Source: Rhizobium sp. AC27/96 (GTDB lineage: Bacteria; Pseudomonadota; Alphaproteobacteria; Rhizobiales; Rhizobiaceae). From it: 64,000 nt of DNA. A program made the translations under genes and the position numbers. The DNA is taken from positions 122,661 through 186,660 of the forward strand of contig NZ_LXKN01000007.1 of assembly GCF_001692325.1 (NCBI RefSeq). The letters run 5' to 3'. Position 1 is the stretch's first letter. The number at the start of each line of letters is the position of its first letter. This document shows, in pieces, positions 8,378 to 17,904 of this stretch. A model generated the notes under the pieces. The model ran no database searches. It was not told where the DNA came from and worked only from the letters and a program-made list of their open reading frames with translations.

Positions 8378-8863
8378 TTAGCGGATGAGGAATGGCTCTT
8401 CAAAGAAATGCTCTTCCAGATTGACGCCTTCGCCGCCGCGATCGACGACGGCAAAATCGGAGATGCCGTCGAGCGGCGTCAGGATGCCGTGCCAGACATT
8501 GCGCCCGATATTGACGCCCTGTCCGGGCTTCGTCCGAAAGGCCAGCGGCTCGCTCGGCCCATTCGCCGTTTCTCGTGCCACGACAATCAGGAACGGATTA
8601 TCCGACAGGGGAATGAAGGCCTGGCTGCCGAGAGGATGCCGCTCGACCATCTTCAGTTCCAGCGGCAGGCTATAGGGCTCACCGCGCAGCAGGCTGATCA
8701 TCGCGCGCGCCTTCTCGCCTGTGGTCTCGATCTTGGCGAGGTCATGATAGCGGACGCATTTGCCGGCGTTGATCGGGTAGTTGTAAGCACCTTCCGTCTC
8801 GATCACCTCGCCGAAGGGGAAGAAGGCGACGCTCGTCAACGGCTGTATCTCGATCACTTTCAT
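8378..8863 (-). CDS. allA: Ureidoglycolate lyase
   Basis: This 161-residue cupin-fold protein carries family features: FFPFGEVIETEGAYNYPINAG near the start, the central MVERHPLGSQAFIPL, and the C-terminal VWHGILTPLD. AllA splits ureidoglycolate into glyoxylate and urea in the cytoplasm, the last step of the allantoin route. It lies directly downstream of the allantoinase fusion gene in the same direction. The gene for the preceding step (allantoicase or allantoate amidohydrolase) is not in the window. Confidence 0.92.
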   Translation of the reverse strand: MKVIEIQPLTSVAFFPFGEVIETEGAYNYPINAGKCVRYHDLAKIETTGEKARAMISLLRGEPYSLPLELKMVERHPLGSQAFIPLSDNPFLIVVARETANGPSEPLAFRTKPGQGVNIGRNVWHGILTPLDGISDFAVVDRGGEGVNLEEHFFEEPFLIR

Positions 8864-8907
8864 TCACGCTCTCCTCGTTTCTGATCTTTTCGCACAGAGC
8901 CCGGCCC

Positions 8908-10365
8908 TCACGCGGCGGTCCGTTGACTGGAGCGAGGCAGGCCCTGCCCGTCTCCAAACATGGCGGCGAGCCGAAGAAACGCGATCCGCTCCACCTGGCG
9001 GCAGGCAGTGGCGAATTCGGTGTCGCGGTCATTCTCGAGCCGGGTCTCGAACGAGGCCAGAATCCCGGATTTTGAATGGTCGCGTACGGCGATGATGAAC
9101 GGGAAACCGAATTTTGCGATGTAGCGGTTGTTGAGATCGGTGAAGCGTGCGTGCTCTTCTGCCGTCAGCGCGTCGAGACCGGCAGAAGCCTGTTCTTCCG
9201 TCGAGCTCGCCGTCAGGCGCTTGGCCTGTGCCAGCTTGCCGGCAAGATCGGGGTGGGCGGTGAGCACACCGAGGCGTTCCTCATCGCTTGCCGCACGGAA
9301 CTGAAAGGCGAGCGCGGCGTGGAGGCCAAGTGCGGTATCATTCGCCGGCGAAAGTTCGCCGCTAAAGGCCCGACGCGCGATCCAGGGCGAATGTTCGAAG
9401 ATGCCGCCGAAGCGCTCGACGAAGTCACCCTCCGCCATCTGCGACGGCCGTTCCGTGGCAGGCTTCGGCGGATGGGTCTTTGCCCAATGCTCGGCGATGT
9501 CGACCCGGCGGGCGATCCAGACCTTCTCGTGGCCTTGAACGTAATCGATGAAGCGGGCAAGCGCCATGACGCGGCCGGGCCTGCCGATCAGCCGGCAATG
9601 CAGGCCGATGCTCATCATCTTCGGGTGGCCGGCAGCCCCTTCCGCATAGAGCGCGTCGAAGGAATCCTTCAGGTAGCTGAAGAACTGGTCGCCGCTGTTG
9701 AAGCCCTGCGGAGTCGCAAAGCGCATGTCGTTGGTATCAAGCGTATAGGGGATGATGAGCTGATGGCGACCGCCATGTTCATACCAATAGGGAAGATCGT
9801 CGGCGTAGGTGTCGGAGATATAGTCGAAGCCGCCGGCCTCCGTCACCAGATCGACCGTGTTGACCGAACAGCGGCCGGTATACCAGCCGCGCGGCCGCTC
9901 GCCGGTGACGAGCGTGTGCAGGCGAACCGCCTCGGCGATTGCCGCCCGTTCCTCGTCCGGCCCCATATCCTTGTGCTCGACCCATTTGAGGCCATGCGAG
10001 GCAATTTCCCAGCCGGCTTTCAGCATGGCGTCGACCTGCGCCGGCGAGCGCTGTAGCGCAGTCGCGACGCCGTAGACCGTGACGGGCAGCTGCCTCTCGG
10101 TGAAAAGCCGGTGTAGGCGCCAGAAGCCGGCGCGAGCGCCATATTCGTAGATCGATTCCATGTTCCAGTGGCGCTGACCTAGCCATTGGGAGGCACCGAC
10201 GATTTCCGAAAGAAAGGCTTCGGATGCGGCATCGCCATGCAGCACGCAGTTCTCGCCGCCCTCCTCGTAATTCAGGACGAATTGTACGGCGATGCGTGCA
10301 TCGTCCGGCCACTGAGCCGCCGGTGGCGTCGGGCCATATCCGTGCATGTCACGGCAATATCGCAT
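8908..10365 (-). CDS. puuE: Fused allantoinase (PuuE) - OHCU decarboxylase (UraD)
   Basis: A 485-residue bifunctional protein. Residues 1 to about 305 are a NodB-type polysaccharide-deacetylase fold of the PuuE class (MRYCRDMHGYGPTPPAAQWP, then IAVQFVLNYEEGGENCVLHG), a metal-independent allantoinase that opens allantoin to allantoate. From about residue 312 it is a UraD domain with FEHSPWIARRA (His about 325), HPDLAGK and LNNRYIAKFGFPFI, which decarboxylates OHCU to S-allantoin. ATG 10365 has a GGAGGAG ribosome site; the longer frame to 10410 lacks one. It is divergent from uraH, which makes the OHCU it consumes. Confidence 0.93.
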   Translation of the reverse strand: MRYCRDMHGYGPTPPAAQWPDDARIAVQFVLNYEEGGENCVLHGDAASEAFLSEIVGASQWLGQRHWNMESIYEYGARAGFWRLHRLFTERQLPVTVYGVATALQRSPAQVDAMLKAGWEIASHGLKWVEHKDMGPDEERAAIAEAVRLHTLVTGERPRGWYTGRCSVNTVDLVTEAGGFDYISDTYADDLPYWYEHGGRHQLIIPYTLDTNDMRFATPQGFNSGDQFFSYLKDSFDALYAEGAAGHPKMMSIGLHCRLIGRPGRVMALARFIDYVQGHEKVWIARRVDIAEHWAKTHPPKPATERPSQMAEGDFVERFGGIFEHSPWIARRAFSGELSPANDTALGLHAALAFQFRAASDEERLGVLTAHPDLAGKLAQAKRLTASSTEEQASAGLDALTAEEHARFTDLNNRYIAKFGFPFIIAVRDHSKSGILASFETRLENDRDTEFATACRQVERIAFLRLAAMFGDGQGLPRSSQRTAA

Positions 10366-10524
10366 GAAACACTCCTCCAAATGTTGTCGATGGCAAATTT
10401 CTAACCGCAAATCGCGCGCGCTATTCCCCTTGTAAAATTTGAAAGTCTCGAACGATCCCAGCGCTTTTCAGGGGAATGAGCTTGCCGGATAGTGGAGACA
10501 GGAGCACTCGGTTCGGGAGAAAAC

Positions 10525-10890
10525 ATGCAGCCTCATTCGCAAGGAGCCGGTCGGCTCACGACCCATGTGCTGGATACGGCGCTCGGCAGGCCCGCCCGGG
10601 GGCTGCGCATCGATCTCTACCGGATCGAAGGTGACACGCATCACCATCTCCAGAGCACTGAGACCAATAGCGACGGCCGTTGTGACGCGCCGCTGCTATC
10701 GGGGGGAACCATGAAGATCGGCGTATACGAGCTTCGCTTCCATGCGGGCGACTATCTCGGCCGTACATCCGAGGGCCCGAAGTTCCTGGACATCATCCCG
10801 ATCCGCTTCGGCCTTTCGGATGAAAGCGTGCACTACCATGTGCCGCTGCTCGTCTCGCCTTTCAGCTATTCCACCTATCGTGGGAGCTAG
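10525..10890 (+). CDS. uraH: 5-Hydroxyisourate hydrolase
   Basis: A 121-residue transthyretin-like protein. It has the N-terminal [16 protein letters not shown] signature with the catalytic His at about 14, and ends in the diagnostic YRGS tetrapeptide. It hydrolyses 5-hydroxyisourate to OHCU. The start at 10525 ([17 protein letters not shown]) follows GGGAGAAAAC; an upstream in-frame ATG at 10492 is less likely. It is the first gene of a uraH-xdhABC run, with xdhA starting three bases past its stop. Confidence 0.95.
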   Translation: MQPHSQGAGRLTTHVLDTALGRPARGLRIDLYRIEGDTHHHLQSTETNSDGRCDAPLLSGGTMKIGVYELRFHAGDYLGRTSEGPKFLDIIPIRFGLSDESVHYHVPLLVSPFSYSTYRGS

Positions 10891-10893
10891 ACC

Positions 10894-12378
10894 ATGACGA
10901 CCCCGGCAATCCGCTCCGAACTGCGTTTCATCCTCAACGGTCAGGATATCTCCTTGAAAGACGTCGGGCCGAGCCAGACGCTACTTGACTGGCTGCGCCT
11001 TTCCCGTTCGCTCAAGGGCACCAAGGAAGGCTGCGCCGAGGGCGACTGCGGCGCCTGCACCGTGCTTGTAGGACGGCTCACACCCGAGGGCGGCCTCGTC
11101 TATGAGGGGGTCAATGCCTGCATACGCTTCCTGGGTTCGCTCGACGGCTGCCATGTCGTGACCATCGAACATGTCGCAGGCCGCGACGGCAATCTGCATC
11201 CCGTGCAGCAGGCCATGATCGACTGTCATGGCTCGCAATGCGGTTTCTGCACGCCGGGCTTTGTCATGTCGCTCTATGGGCTCTGGATGCAGACGCCGAA
11301 CCCGACGGACCAGCAGATCGAAACTGCACTTCAAGGCAATTTGTGTCGGTGCACCGGCTATGAGCCGATCCTGCGCGCCGCCCGCACCATTTCCAGCTAC
11401 GGCGGGACAAAGAAAGATCCTCTGTTCGTGGAACGCGAAACAATGATTGCCCGCCTGCAGGCTTTGCGCGATGGCGGCCGCGTCGAGATCGGCGAGGGTC
11501 GCAACCGGTTGGTCGTGCCGGCGGATCTCGATGATTTTGCCTCTATTCTGGAGGTGTCGCCAACCGCAACTGTAGTGGCCGGCTCCACCGACGTCGGCCT
11601 CTGGGTCACCAAGCACATGCGCGATATCTCACCGGCGGTCTTCATTGCCGGGCTCGAGGAGTTGAAGTCTATCGCCGTGAAGGATGGCATTATCTCCATC
11701 GGCGCTGGCGTCACCTATTCAGAGGCGATCGCAACGATTTCACAGCACGTTCCGGCGCTCGGCGCGCTGATCACCCGTATTGGCGGCCAGCAGGTGCGCA
11801 ACATGGGAACGATCGGCGGCAACATCGCCAACGGCTCGCCGATCGGCGATACGCCGCCGCCGCTGATTGCGCTAGGTGCATCGCTGACCCTGCGCAAGGG
11901 TGCCGTCAGGCGCACCGTCGCGCTCGAAGACTATTTCATCGCCTATGGCAAGCAGGATCGCCAGCCCGGTGAATTCGTGGAAGCCGTGCATGTGCCCATT
12001 CCCGCCGCCATGGAAAAATTTGCCATCTACAAGGTAACCAAGCGCCGCGACGAGGACATTACGGCTACGCTTGGCGCCTTCCGTCTGACGCTTGCCGCCG
12101 ACGGCACGGTCGAAGAAATCCGCATTGCCTATGGCGGCATGGCAGGCACGCCGAAGCGGGCTTTCGCGGTGGAAAAGGCATTGCTTGGCAAGCCCTGGAG
12201 CGAATCCACAGTGGAAGACGCCATGGAACAATACGCCGAGGACTACACGCCGCTCAGCGACATGCGGGCCACCGCGGAATACCGCGCGCTTGCGGCAAAA
12301 AACCTTCTTCTCCGGTTCTACCTGGAAACGACGTCAAGTGCGACGGCGGCCCAGGTTTCCAGATACGAGGCTGCATAG
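10894..12378 (+). CDS. xdhA: Xanthine dehydrogenase small subunit (2Fe-2S and FAD)
   Basis: A 494-residue protein with two [2Fe-2S] domains: C47, C52, C55 and C76 in GCAEGDCGACTV...C, and C116, C119, C151 and C153 in CGFCTPGF...GNLCRCTGYEPI. A FAD-binding domain (GGQQVRNMGTIGGNIANGSP at about 297-316) and the CO-dehydrogenase-flavoprotein C-terminal domain follow. It transfers electrons from the molybdenum subunit to NAD+ as hypoxanthine and xanthine are oxidised to urate. Length and domain order match bacterial XdhA. It is tightly packed with xdhB (3 bp). Confidence 0.96.
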   Translation: MTTPAIRSELRFILNGQDISLKDVGPSQTLLDWLRLSRSLKGTKEGCAEGDCGACTVLVGRLTPEGGLVYEGVNACIRFLGSLDGCHVVTIEHVAGRDGNLHPVQQAMIDCHGSQCGFCTPGFVMSLYGLWMQTPNPTDQQIETALQGNLCRCTGYEPILRAARTISSYGGTKKDPLFVERETMIARLQALRDGGRVEIGEGRNRLVVPADLDDFASILEVSPTATVVAGSTDVGLWVTKHMRDISPAVFIAGLEELKSIAVKDGIISIGAGVTYSEAIATISQHVPALGALITRIGGQQVRNMGTIGGNIANGSPIGDTPPPLIALGASLTLRKGAVRRTVALEDYFIAYGKQDRQPGEFVEAVHVPIPAAMEKFAIYKVTKRRDEDITATLGAFRLTLAADGTVEEIRIAYGGMAGTPKRAFAVEKALLGKPWSESTVEDAMEQYAEDYTPLSDMRATAEYRALAAKNLLLRFYLETTSSATAAQVSRYEAA

Positions 12379-12381
12379 GCC

Positions 12382-14736
12382 ATGAACAAGCACACGTCCG
12401 ACCTCAAGGCAGAAACCATCATTGGCGGCGTCCATACCAGCCCGCGCCATGATTCCGCGCACAAGCACGTAGCGGGTACGGCAGTCTATATCGACGATAT
12501 TCCAGAGCCCGCCGGCACGCTGCATGCAGGCCTCGGCCTGTCGAGCGTCGCGCATGGCATTTTGAAGTCGGTCGATCTTTCCGCCGTGCGCGCCGCTCCC
12601 GGCGTCGTCACCGTGCTGACCCACGAGGATGTGCCCGGGGTTAACGATATCTCGCCCTCCAACATGCATGACGATCCGGTACTTGCGGCCGGGAGGGTCG
12701 AGTTTCATGGCCAGCCGATCTTCTGCGTCATTGCGGGAACACGCGAGCAGGCCCGCCGCGCGGCCCGGTTGGCGAAGATCGAATATGAGGAACTGCCTGC
12801 CGATATCGACATCTGGGATCTCGACGTATCCACCCATCGGCAGGTCGTCACGCCGCTGACGCTGAAAAGAGGCGATGCGGCAGCCGAGCTTGAGCTCGCG
12901 CCGCGTCGCGTCAAGGGCCGCATGCGGCTTGGCGGGCAGGATCATTTCTATCTCGAAGGGCAGGTCTCGCTTGCAGTGCCCGGCGAGGACGACGAGGTCA
13001 TCGTCTACTGCTCGACCCAAGGGCCGAGCGAGACGCAGCATATGGTCGCCCACGCTCTCGGCGTGCCGAGCAATGCTGTCACGATCGAGATACGTCGCAT
13101 GGGTGGCGGCTTCGGTGGCAAGGAAACGCAGGCGAACCAATGTGCCGCGATCGCTGCTATCGCCGCCAAGAAGCTGAGCTGTGCCGTCAAGGTGCGGCTC
13201 GACCGCGATGAGGACATGACCGCCACCGGCAAGCGGCACGACTTCGCCATCGACTACGATGTCGGCTTCGACGATGAGGGCCGGATCCTTGCCATCGACT
13301 ACACCTTCGCGCTTCGGGCCGGCTTTTCGGCCGACCTCTCCGGCCCTGTCGGCGACCGCGCGCTGTTCCATTGCGACAACGCCTATTTTTTCCCGCATGT
13401 TCACGCGAAATCGGCCCCGCTCTATACCAATACCGTCTCCAACACGGCCTTTCGCGGTTTCGGCGGCCCGCAAGGCATGGTGGGGGCCGAGCGCGTCATC
13501 GACGAGGTGGCCTTCGCGGTCGGCAAGGATCCGCTCGATATCCGCAAGCTGAATTTCTATGACGCGATGGGCGTCCAGGGCGAACGCAACCTCACTCCCT
13601 ATCACCAGAAAGTCGAAGACTGCATCATCCAGCGCATCGTCGCGGAGCTGGAGGAGAGCGCCGATTATGCTGGTCGCCGCAAGGAAATTGCCGAATTCAA
13701 TGCGAAGAGCCGCATCGTCAAGCGTGGCCTTGCGCTGACGCCGGTGAAATTCGGCATTTCCTTCACCAAGACCGAGTCGAACCAGGCAGGCGCTCTCGTG
13801 CATGTCTATAGCGACGGCTCCGTGCACATGAACCACGGCGGCACCGAGATGGGGCAAGGCCTGCATCTGAAGGTCGCTCAGGTGGTGGCGGAAGAATTCC
13901 AGATCGATCTCGATCGGGTGAAGATCACCGCGACGACGACGGCCAAGGTGCCGAACACCTCGCCCACGGCTGCTTCGTCCGGTGCGGACCTCAACGGCAT
14001 GGCGGCGCAGAACGCCGCGCGGCAGATCAAGGAGCGGTTGATCGCGTTTGCTGCCGAGAGCCATCATGTCTCGCGCGACCAGGTTATTTTCCTGCCCAAC
14101 CGGGTGCGGATCGGCGACGTCGAGATGCCCTTCGATGATCTCGTCAAAAAGGCCTATATGTCGCGCGTGCAGCTTTCGGCGGCCGGCTTCTACAAGACGC
14201 CGAAAATCCACTGGGACCGCTCTAAGGGCCGCGGCCACGCCTTCTATTACTATGCCTATGGCGCCGCGTGCTCGGAGGTCTCCATCGATACGCTAACCGG
14301 GGAGTATGTGGTCGAGCGTACGGATATCCTGCACGATACCGGCCGCTCCCTGAACAAGGCGATCGATATCGGACAGATCGAGGGCGGCTTCATCCAGGGC
14401 ATGGGTTGGCTGACGACAGAGGAACTGTTCTGGGACAATAAGGGGCGGCTGCGCACTCACGCGCCCTCGACCTACAAAATCCCGCTTGCATCCGACCGGC
14501 CGAAGATTTTCAATGTAGCGCTGACAGATTGGTCGGAAGCCTATGAGCCGACGATCCATCGCTCGAAGGCGGTCGGCGAGCCACCCTTGCCGCTTGGCCT
14601 TGCCGTATTGCATGCCCTTTCGGATGCGGTGGCAAGTGTCGCCGACCACAAGATCTGTCCACGGCTCGATGCGCCGGCAACACCCGAACGGGTGCTGATG
14701 GCGATCGAACGGTTGAAAGCAGCGAAAGAAAGGTGA
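12382..14736 (+). CDS. xdhB: Xanthine dehydrogenase large molybdenum subunit
   Basis: A 784-residue molybdopterin subunit. Visible landmarks are GGGFGGKETQ, the substrate loop TAFRGFGGPQG, the cofactor loop GTEMGQGLHLK and the catalytic glutamate in KAVGEPPLPLG (E733, equivalent to the general base of Rhodobacter XdhB). With XdhA it forms the cytoplasmic heterotetramer that oxidises hypoxanthine and xanthine. It sits between xdhA and the maturation gene xdhC with 3-4 bp gaps. Confidence 0.96.
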   Translation: MNKHTSDLKAETIIGGVHTSPRHDSAHKHVAGTAVYIDDIPEPAGTLHAGLGLSSVAHGILKSVDLSAVRAAPGVVTVLTHEDVPGVNDISPSNMHDDPVLAAGRVEFHGQPIFCVIAGTREQARRAARLAKIEYEELPADIDIWDLDVSTHRQVVTPLTLKRGDAAAELELAPRRVKGRMRLGGQDHFYLEGQVSLAVPGEDDEVIVYCSTQGPSETQHMVAHALGVPSNAVTIEIRRMGGGFGGKETQANQCAAIAAIAAKKLSCAVKVRLDRDEDMTATGKRHDFAIDYDVGFDDEGRILAIDYTFALRAGFSADLSGPVGDRALFHCDNAYFFPHVHAKSAPLYTNTVSNTAFRGFGGPQGMVGAERVIDEVAFAVGKDPLDIRKLNFYDAMGVQGERNLTPYHQKVEDCIIQRIVAELEESADYAGRRKEIAEFNAKSRIVKRGLALTPVKFGISFTKTESNQAGALVHVYSDGSVHMNHGGTEMGQGLHLKVAQVVAEEFQIDLDRVKITATTTAKVPNTSPTAASSGADLNGMAAQNAARQIKERLIAFAAESHHVSRDQVIFLPNRVRIGDVEMPFDDLVKKAYMSRVQLSAAGFYKTPKIHWDRSKGRGHAFYYYAYGAACSEVSIDTLTGEYVVERTDILHDTGRSLNKAIDIGQIEGGFIQGMGWLTTEELFWDNKGRLRTHAPSTYKIPLASDRPKIFNVALTDWSEAYEPTIHRSKAVGEPPLPLGLAVLHALSDAVASVADHKICPRLDAPATPERVLMAIERLKAAKER

Positions 14737-14740
14737 GGCT

Positions 14741-15589
14741 ATGCTGGCCGCGCGTGAAGACATTCGGGATTTCCTGCGCCGCGAGCCGGTGTCGGTCCTG
14801 GTCGAGGTGACCGGCGCTGCCGGCTCCACGCCGCGCGACACGGATGCCTGGATGCTGGTGTCTGAACGGGCGAGCTTTGCAACGATCGGTGGCGGGCAGC
14901 TCGAATATATGGCGATTGACCAGGCGCGGCGCGCATTGCGTTCCGGCCTTGCGGCGGAACCGATGAACGTGCCGCTTGGCCCGGAGATCGGTCAGTGCTG
15001 TGGCGGCCGGGTCGGCCTCGCCTTCACGGCACTGAGTCCAGTCGTGGCACGCCGACTCATCACGCGCAGCGACCGCGAAATGGCTGCGCGGCCGCATGTC
15101 TATGTATTCGGCGCGGGCCATGTCGGCGACGCGCTCGCCATGGCGCTCTCACTGGCGCCGCTGCGCGTCGTGCTGGTCGATACGCGTGAAGACGAACTGA
15201 CCGCCTGCACCGTGCCGCGCATTGAGACCTGCCTGACGGCCATGCCGGAAGCGGTGGTGCGAGACGCGCCGGCCGGCAGCAGCTTCGTGATCCTCACCCA
15301 CGATCACGCGCTCGATTTCCTCATTGCCGCGGAAGCGCTGAGGCACCGGGATGCCGCGTATGTCGGCATGATCGGCTCCAAGACGAAGCGCGCCACCTTC
15401 CGCAACTGGCTGTCGCGCGAAGTTGGCCAGCCCGATCTTTTCGATCATCTCGTCTGCCCGATCGGCGGAACCGCGGTGAAGGACAAACGTCCGGCTGTTA
15501 TCGCCACGCTCGCCGCTGCCGAAATCATGACCGCGGCCCTGAGCTGGGCGGCAAATCGAACGAAGTCTGTCGCGGCAATCAGTCGGTAG
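14741..15589 (+). CDS. xdhC: Xanthine dehydrogenase maturation factor
   Basis: A 282-residue protein of the XdhC/CoxI family. The N-terminal domain carries GAAGSTPR and the GQCCGGRV cysteine motif, and the C-terminal Rossmann domain carries VYVFGAGHVGDALA. XdhC binds molybdenum cofactor, promotes its sulfuration and inserts it into XdhB. It is last in the xdhABC run, and its final 11 bp overlap the convergent LysR gene. Confidence 0.94.
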   Translation: MLAAREDIRDFLRREPVSVLVEVTGAAGSTPRDTDAWMLVSERASFATIGGGQLEYMAIDQARRALRSGLAAEPMNVPLGPEIGQCCGGRVGLAFTALSPVVARRLITRSDREMAARPHVYVFGAGHVGDALAMALSLAPLRVVLVDTREDELTACTVPRIETCLTAMPEAVVRDAPAGSSFVILTHDHALDFLIAAEALRHRDAAYVGMIGSKTKRATFRNWLSREVGQPDLFDHLVCPIGGTAVKDKRPAVIATLAAAEIMTAALSWAANRTKSVAAISR

Positions 15590-16523
15590 CGGCCGCAGTT
15601 GCGGGTTCGTCCTGCAGTAGCTTGCCGATGAGCCGCTGACAGCGCTCCGCCATGAAATCGATCATCAACCGCACCTTCGGGTCCTGAAAACGCTTGTGCG
15701 GATAGATCGCGGCGAGCTGCACCGGGGCCGGTGGGCTATCCTTCAGGATCTCGACCAAGCGCCCTTCCCTAAGATAGGCCTTCACCTCGAACAGCGGCTT
15801 GTTGATGATGCCGCGACCTTCCAGGGCCCATTGCGTGAGCACGTCGCCGTCGTCACTGTCATAGGGGCCGGCGACCTCGAATTTGCGTGGCCCTTCTGCC
15901 GTTACCAGCGTCCAGAAATACTCCTTCGATCCGGGGTAACGCAGTAGAAGACACTCATGCTTGTCGGCAATCAATGCGTCGGCATTGGCGGGCATGCCGC
16001 GGCGCGCAAGGTAATCCGGCGAGGCGCAAAGCACGCGTTCGCAATTGAGGATGCCGCGCATGCGCAGGTTCGAATCCTCCAGCACGCCGAGCTTGAAGGC
16101 GACATCGACGCCTTCGGCGAGGATATCGACATTATGGTCCGACAAGCGGACGCGCACTTCGATATCCGGATACTTATCGTGGAACTCGGGAATGCCCGAG
16201 GCGATCAGCCGGCGGCCGATGCCGAGCGGCGCGGTGATCCTGAGTGAGCCCTTCGGGTTGCGCGAGAGGTCTGCAATCGCCCCCTCCGCCTCGTTCACGG
16301 CTTCGATGATCTTCACGGCCCCGTCGTAAAAGACACGGCCGTGTTCCGTCGGTGACAGTTTCCGCGTCGTGCGGTTGAAGAGGCGTACGCCGAGATGGCG
16401 CTCGAGTTCCTTGATGCGATTGCTCGCAACCGCGGGCGTGACGCGTTGATCCCGCCCCGCCGCCGAAAGGGTTCCGAGTTCGACCACGCGAACGAAGACA
16501 CGCACATTATCAAGATAAGACAT
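15579..16523 (-). CDS. LysR-family regulator of the purine island (probable)
   Basis: A 314-residue LysR protein from MSYLDNVRVFVRVVELGTL; five upstream codons to 16538 are also open. The HTH is at about 17-40 (LSAAGRDQRVTPAVASNRI), and the effector domain resembles the DmlR/AaeR-type branch. It sits between xdhC and puuD and is divergent from puuD-guaD. This points to control of urate catabolism, probably by a purine intermediate, by analogy with other LysR genes beside xdh clusters. It overlaps xdhC by 11 bp at the 3' ends. Confidence 0.88.
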   Translation of the reverse strand: MSYLDNVRVFVRVVELGTLSAAGRDQRVTPAVASNRIKELERHLGVRLFNRTTRKLSPTEHGRVFYDGAVKIIEAVNEAEGAIADLSRNPKGSLRITAPLGIGRRLIASGIPEFHDKYPDIEVRVRLSDHNVDILAEGVDVAFKLGVLEDSNLRMRGILNCERVLCASPDYLARRGMPANADALIADKHECLLLRYPGSKEYFWTLVTAEGPRKFEVAGPYDSDDGDVLTQWALEGRGIINKPLFEVKAYLREGRLVEILKDSPPAPVQLAAIYPHKRFQDPKVRLMIDFMAERCQRLIGKLLQDEPATAAATD

Positions 16524-16603
16524 TGCTCCTTCTACCACATTAGCGTGCGGAACAAGCAGGGGTCATCTTATAGATTTTTTTGAAAGTGTTGCGGATTAAG
16601 CGG

Positions 16604-16619
16604 GATTTTCGCGAAAATC
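16604..16619. promoter_or_regulatory. Perfect 16-bp palindrome upstream of puuD
   Basis: GATTTTCGCGAAAATC is fully self-complementary and lies 44 bp before the puuD start in the 139-bp LysR-puuD divergent promoter. It could be the LysR operator or a small leader hairpin. A 16-bp perfect palindrome is unlikely to be chance in so short a region. Confidence 0.5.
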
Positions 16620-16662
16620 GAGAGATGGCAAACAGTCCCGTGAAGATCGGGAGGACTTTCCC

Positions 16663-17904
16663 TTGTACGAATACGCTATTGCCTGGGACTGGATAACATT
16701 TGCCGTCCGCTGGTTGCACGTCATCACCGCTATCGCCTGGATCGGCTCGTCATTCTATTTCGTCGCGCTGGACCTGGGCCTGAAGAAGCACGCCTCGCTG
16801 CCCCCAGGGGCTTACGGCGAAGAGTGGCAGGTTCACGGCGGGGGCTTCTACCATATCCAGAAGTATCTGGTGGCACCTGCCAACATGCCGGACCACCTCG
16901 TCTGGTTCAAATGGGAGAGCTATGTCACCTGGCTTTCCGGCTTCGGCATGCTCTGTCTCGTCTACTACGCTGGCGCCGACCTCTACATGATCGACCCGGC
17001 CGTGCTCGACGTGTCGAAGCCCGTGGCGATCGCCATTTCGCTGGGCACGATCGCCGGCGGCTGGATCATGTACGATCTCATCTGCAAGTCGCCCTTCGGC
17101 AATGACAATACGCGGCTGATGGTGGCGCTGTATTTTATTCTGGTTGCAGTCGCCTGGGGCTATACGCATCTCTTCACGGGCCGCGCCGCCTTTCTACATC
17201 TTGGCGCCTTCACCGCGACGATCATGTCGGCGAATGTGTTCTTCATCATCATCCCGAACCAGAAGATCGTTGTTGCCGATCTTCTGGCGGGCCGCACGCC
17301 CGATGCGAAATACGGCAGGATTGCCAAGCAGCGCTCGACGCACAACAATTACCTGACGCTTCCCGTGCTGTTCTTGATGCTGTCGAACCACTATCCGCTG
17401 GCTTTCGGTACGCAGTTCAACTGGATCATCGCTTCGCTGGTTTTCCTGATGGGTGTTACGATCCGCCATTGGTTCAACACTCGCCACGCTGATGCCGGCA
17501 AGCCGACCTGGACCTGGCTGGTCACAGTCATCCTCTTCATCATCATCATGTGGCTTTCCACGGTGCCGAAGCTGCTGACCGGCGAAGCCGCCAACCCGAA
17601 GGTCTCCGCTCTGCAGCAGCCCTTAATCACGGCACAGACCTTCCCGAAGGTCCGCGATACGGTCATGGGGCGCTGTTCTATGTGCCACGCCAAGGAGCCT
17701 AGCTGGGAGGGCATCATCGCGCCTCCCAAGGGCGTGGTGTTCGAAACGGACCGCGATATTGCCGCCCATGCCCGCGAGATCTACCTGCAGGCCGGCCGCA
17801 GCCATGCCATGCCGCCGGCCAACGCCTCGCACATAACCGACGAGGAGCGCCGACTGCTCGTCTCCTGGTACGAAAGCACCATCAACGGGGAGAAGACCCA
17901 ATGA
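16663..17904 (+). CDS. puuD: Membrane urate oxidase with cytochrome c domain
   Basis: A 413-residue protein with about eight hydrophobic helices over residues 1-310 and a C-terminal cytochrome c domain with the haem site RCSMCH (C338, C341, H342). This is the PuuD architecture known from Agrobacterium: a bacterial urate oxidase that passes electrons to the respiratory chain instead of making peroxide. The start is TTG at 16663, eight bases after a GGGAGGAC ribosome site. It gives the family N-terminus MYEYAIAWDWITFAVRWLHV. It overlaps guaD by ATGA and so is co-translated with it. Confidence 0.94.
   Translation: MYEYAIAWDWITFAVRWLHVITAIAWIGSSFYFVALDLGLKKHASLPPGAYGEEWQVHGGGFYHIQKYLVAPANMPDHLVWFKWESYVTWLSGFGMLCLVYYAGADLYMIDPAVLDVSKPVAIAISLGTIAGGWIMYDLICKSPFGNDNTRLMVALYFILVAVAWGYTHLFTGRAAFLHLGAFTATIMSANVFFIIIPNQKIVVADLLAGRTPDAKYGRIAKQRSTHNNYLTLPVLFLMLSNHYPLAFGTQFNWIIASLVFLMGVTIRHWFNTRHADAGKPTWTWLVTVILFIIIMWLSTVPKLLTGEAANPKVSALQQPLITAQTFPKVRDTVMGRCSMCHAKEPSWEGIIAPPKGVVFETDRDIAAHAREIYLQAGRSHAMPPANASHITDEERRLLVSWYESTINGEKTQ

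Noticed and set aside
12334..14238. Reverse open frame of 634 codons opposite xdhB
   Set aside because: The forward strand encodes a complete molybdenum subunit with catalytic motifs. The reverse frame has shadow-type composition (His/Arg/Asp-rich) and no recognisable domain.
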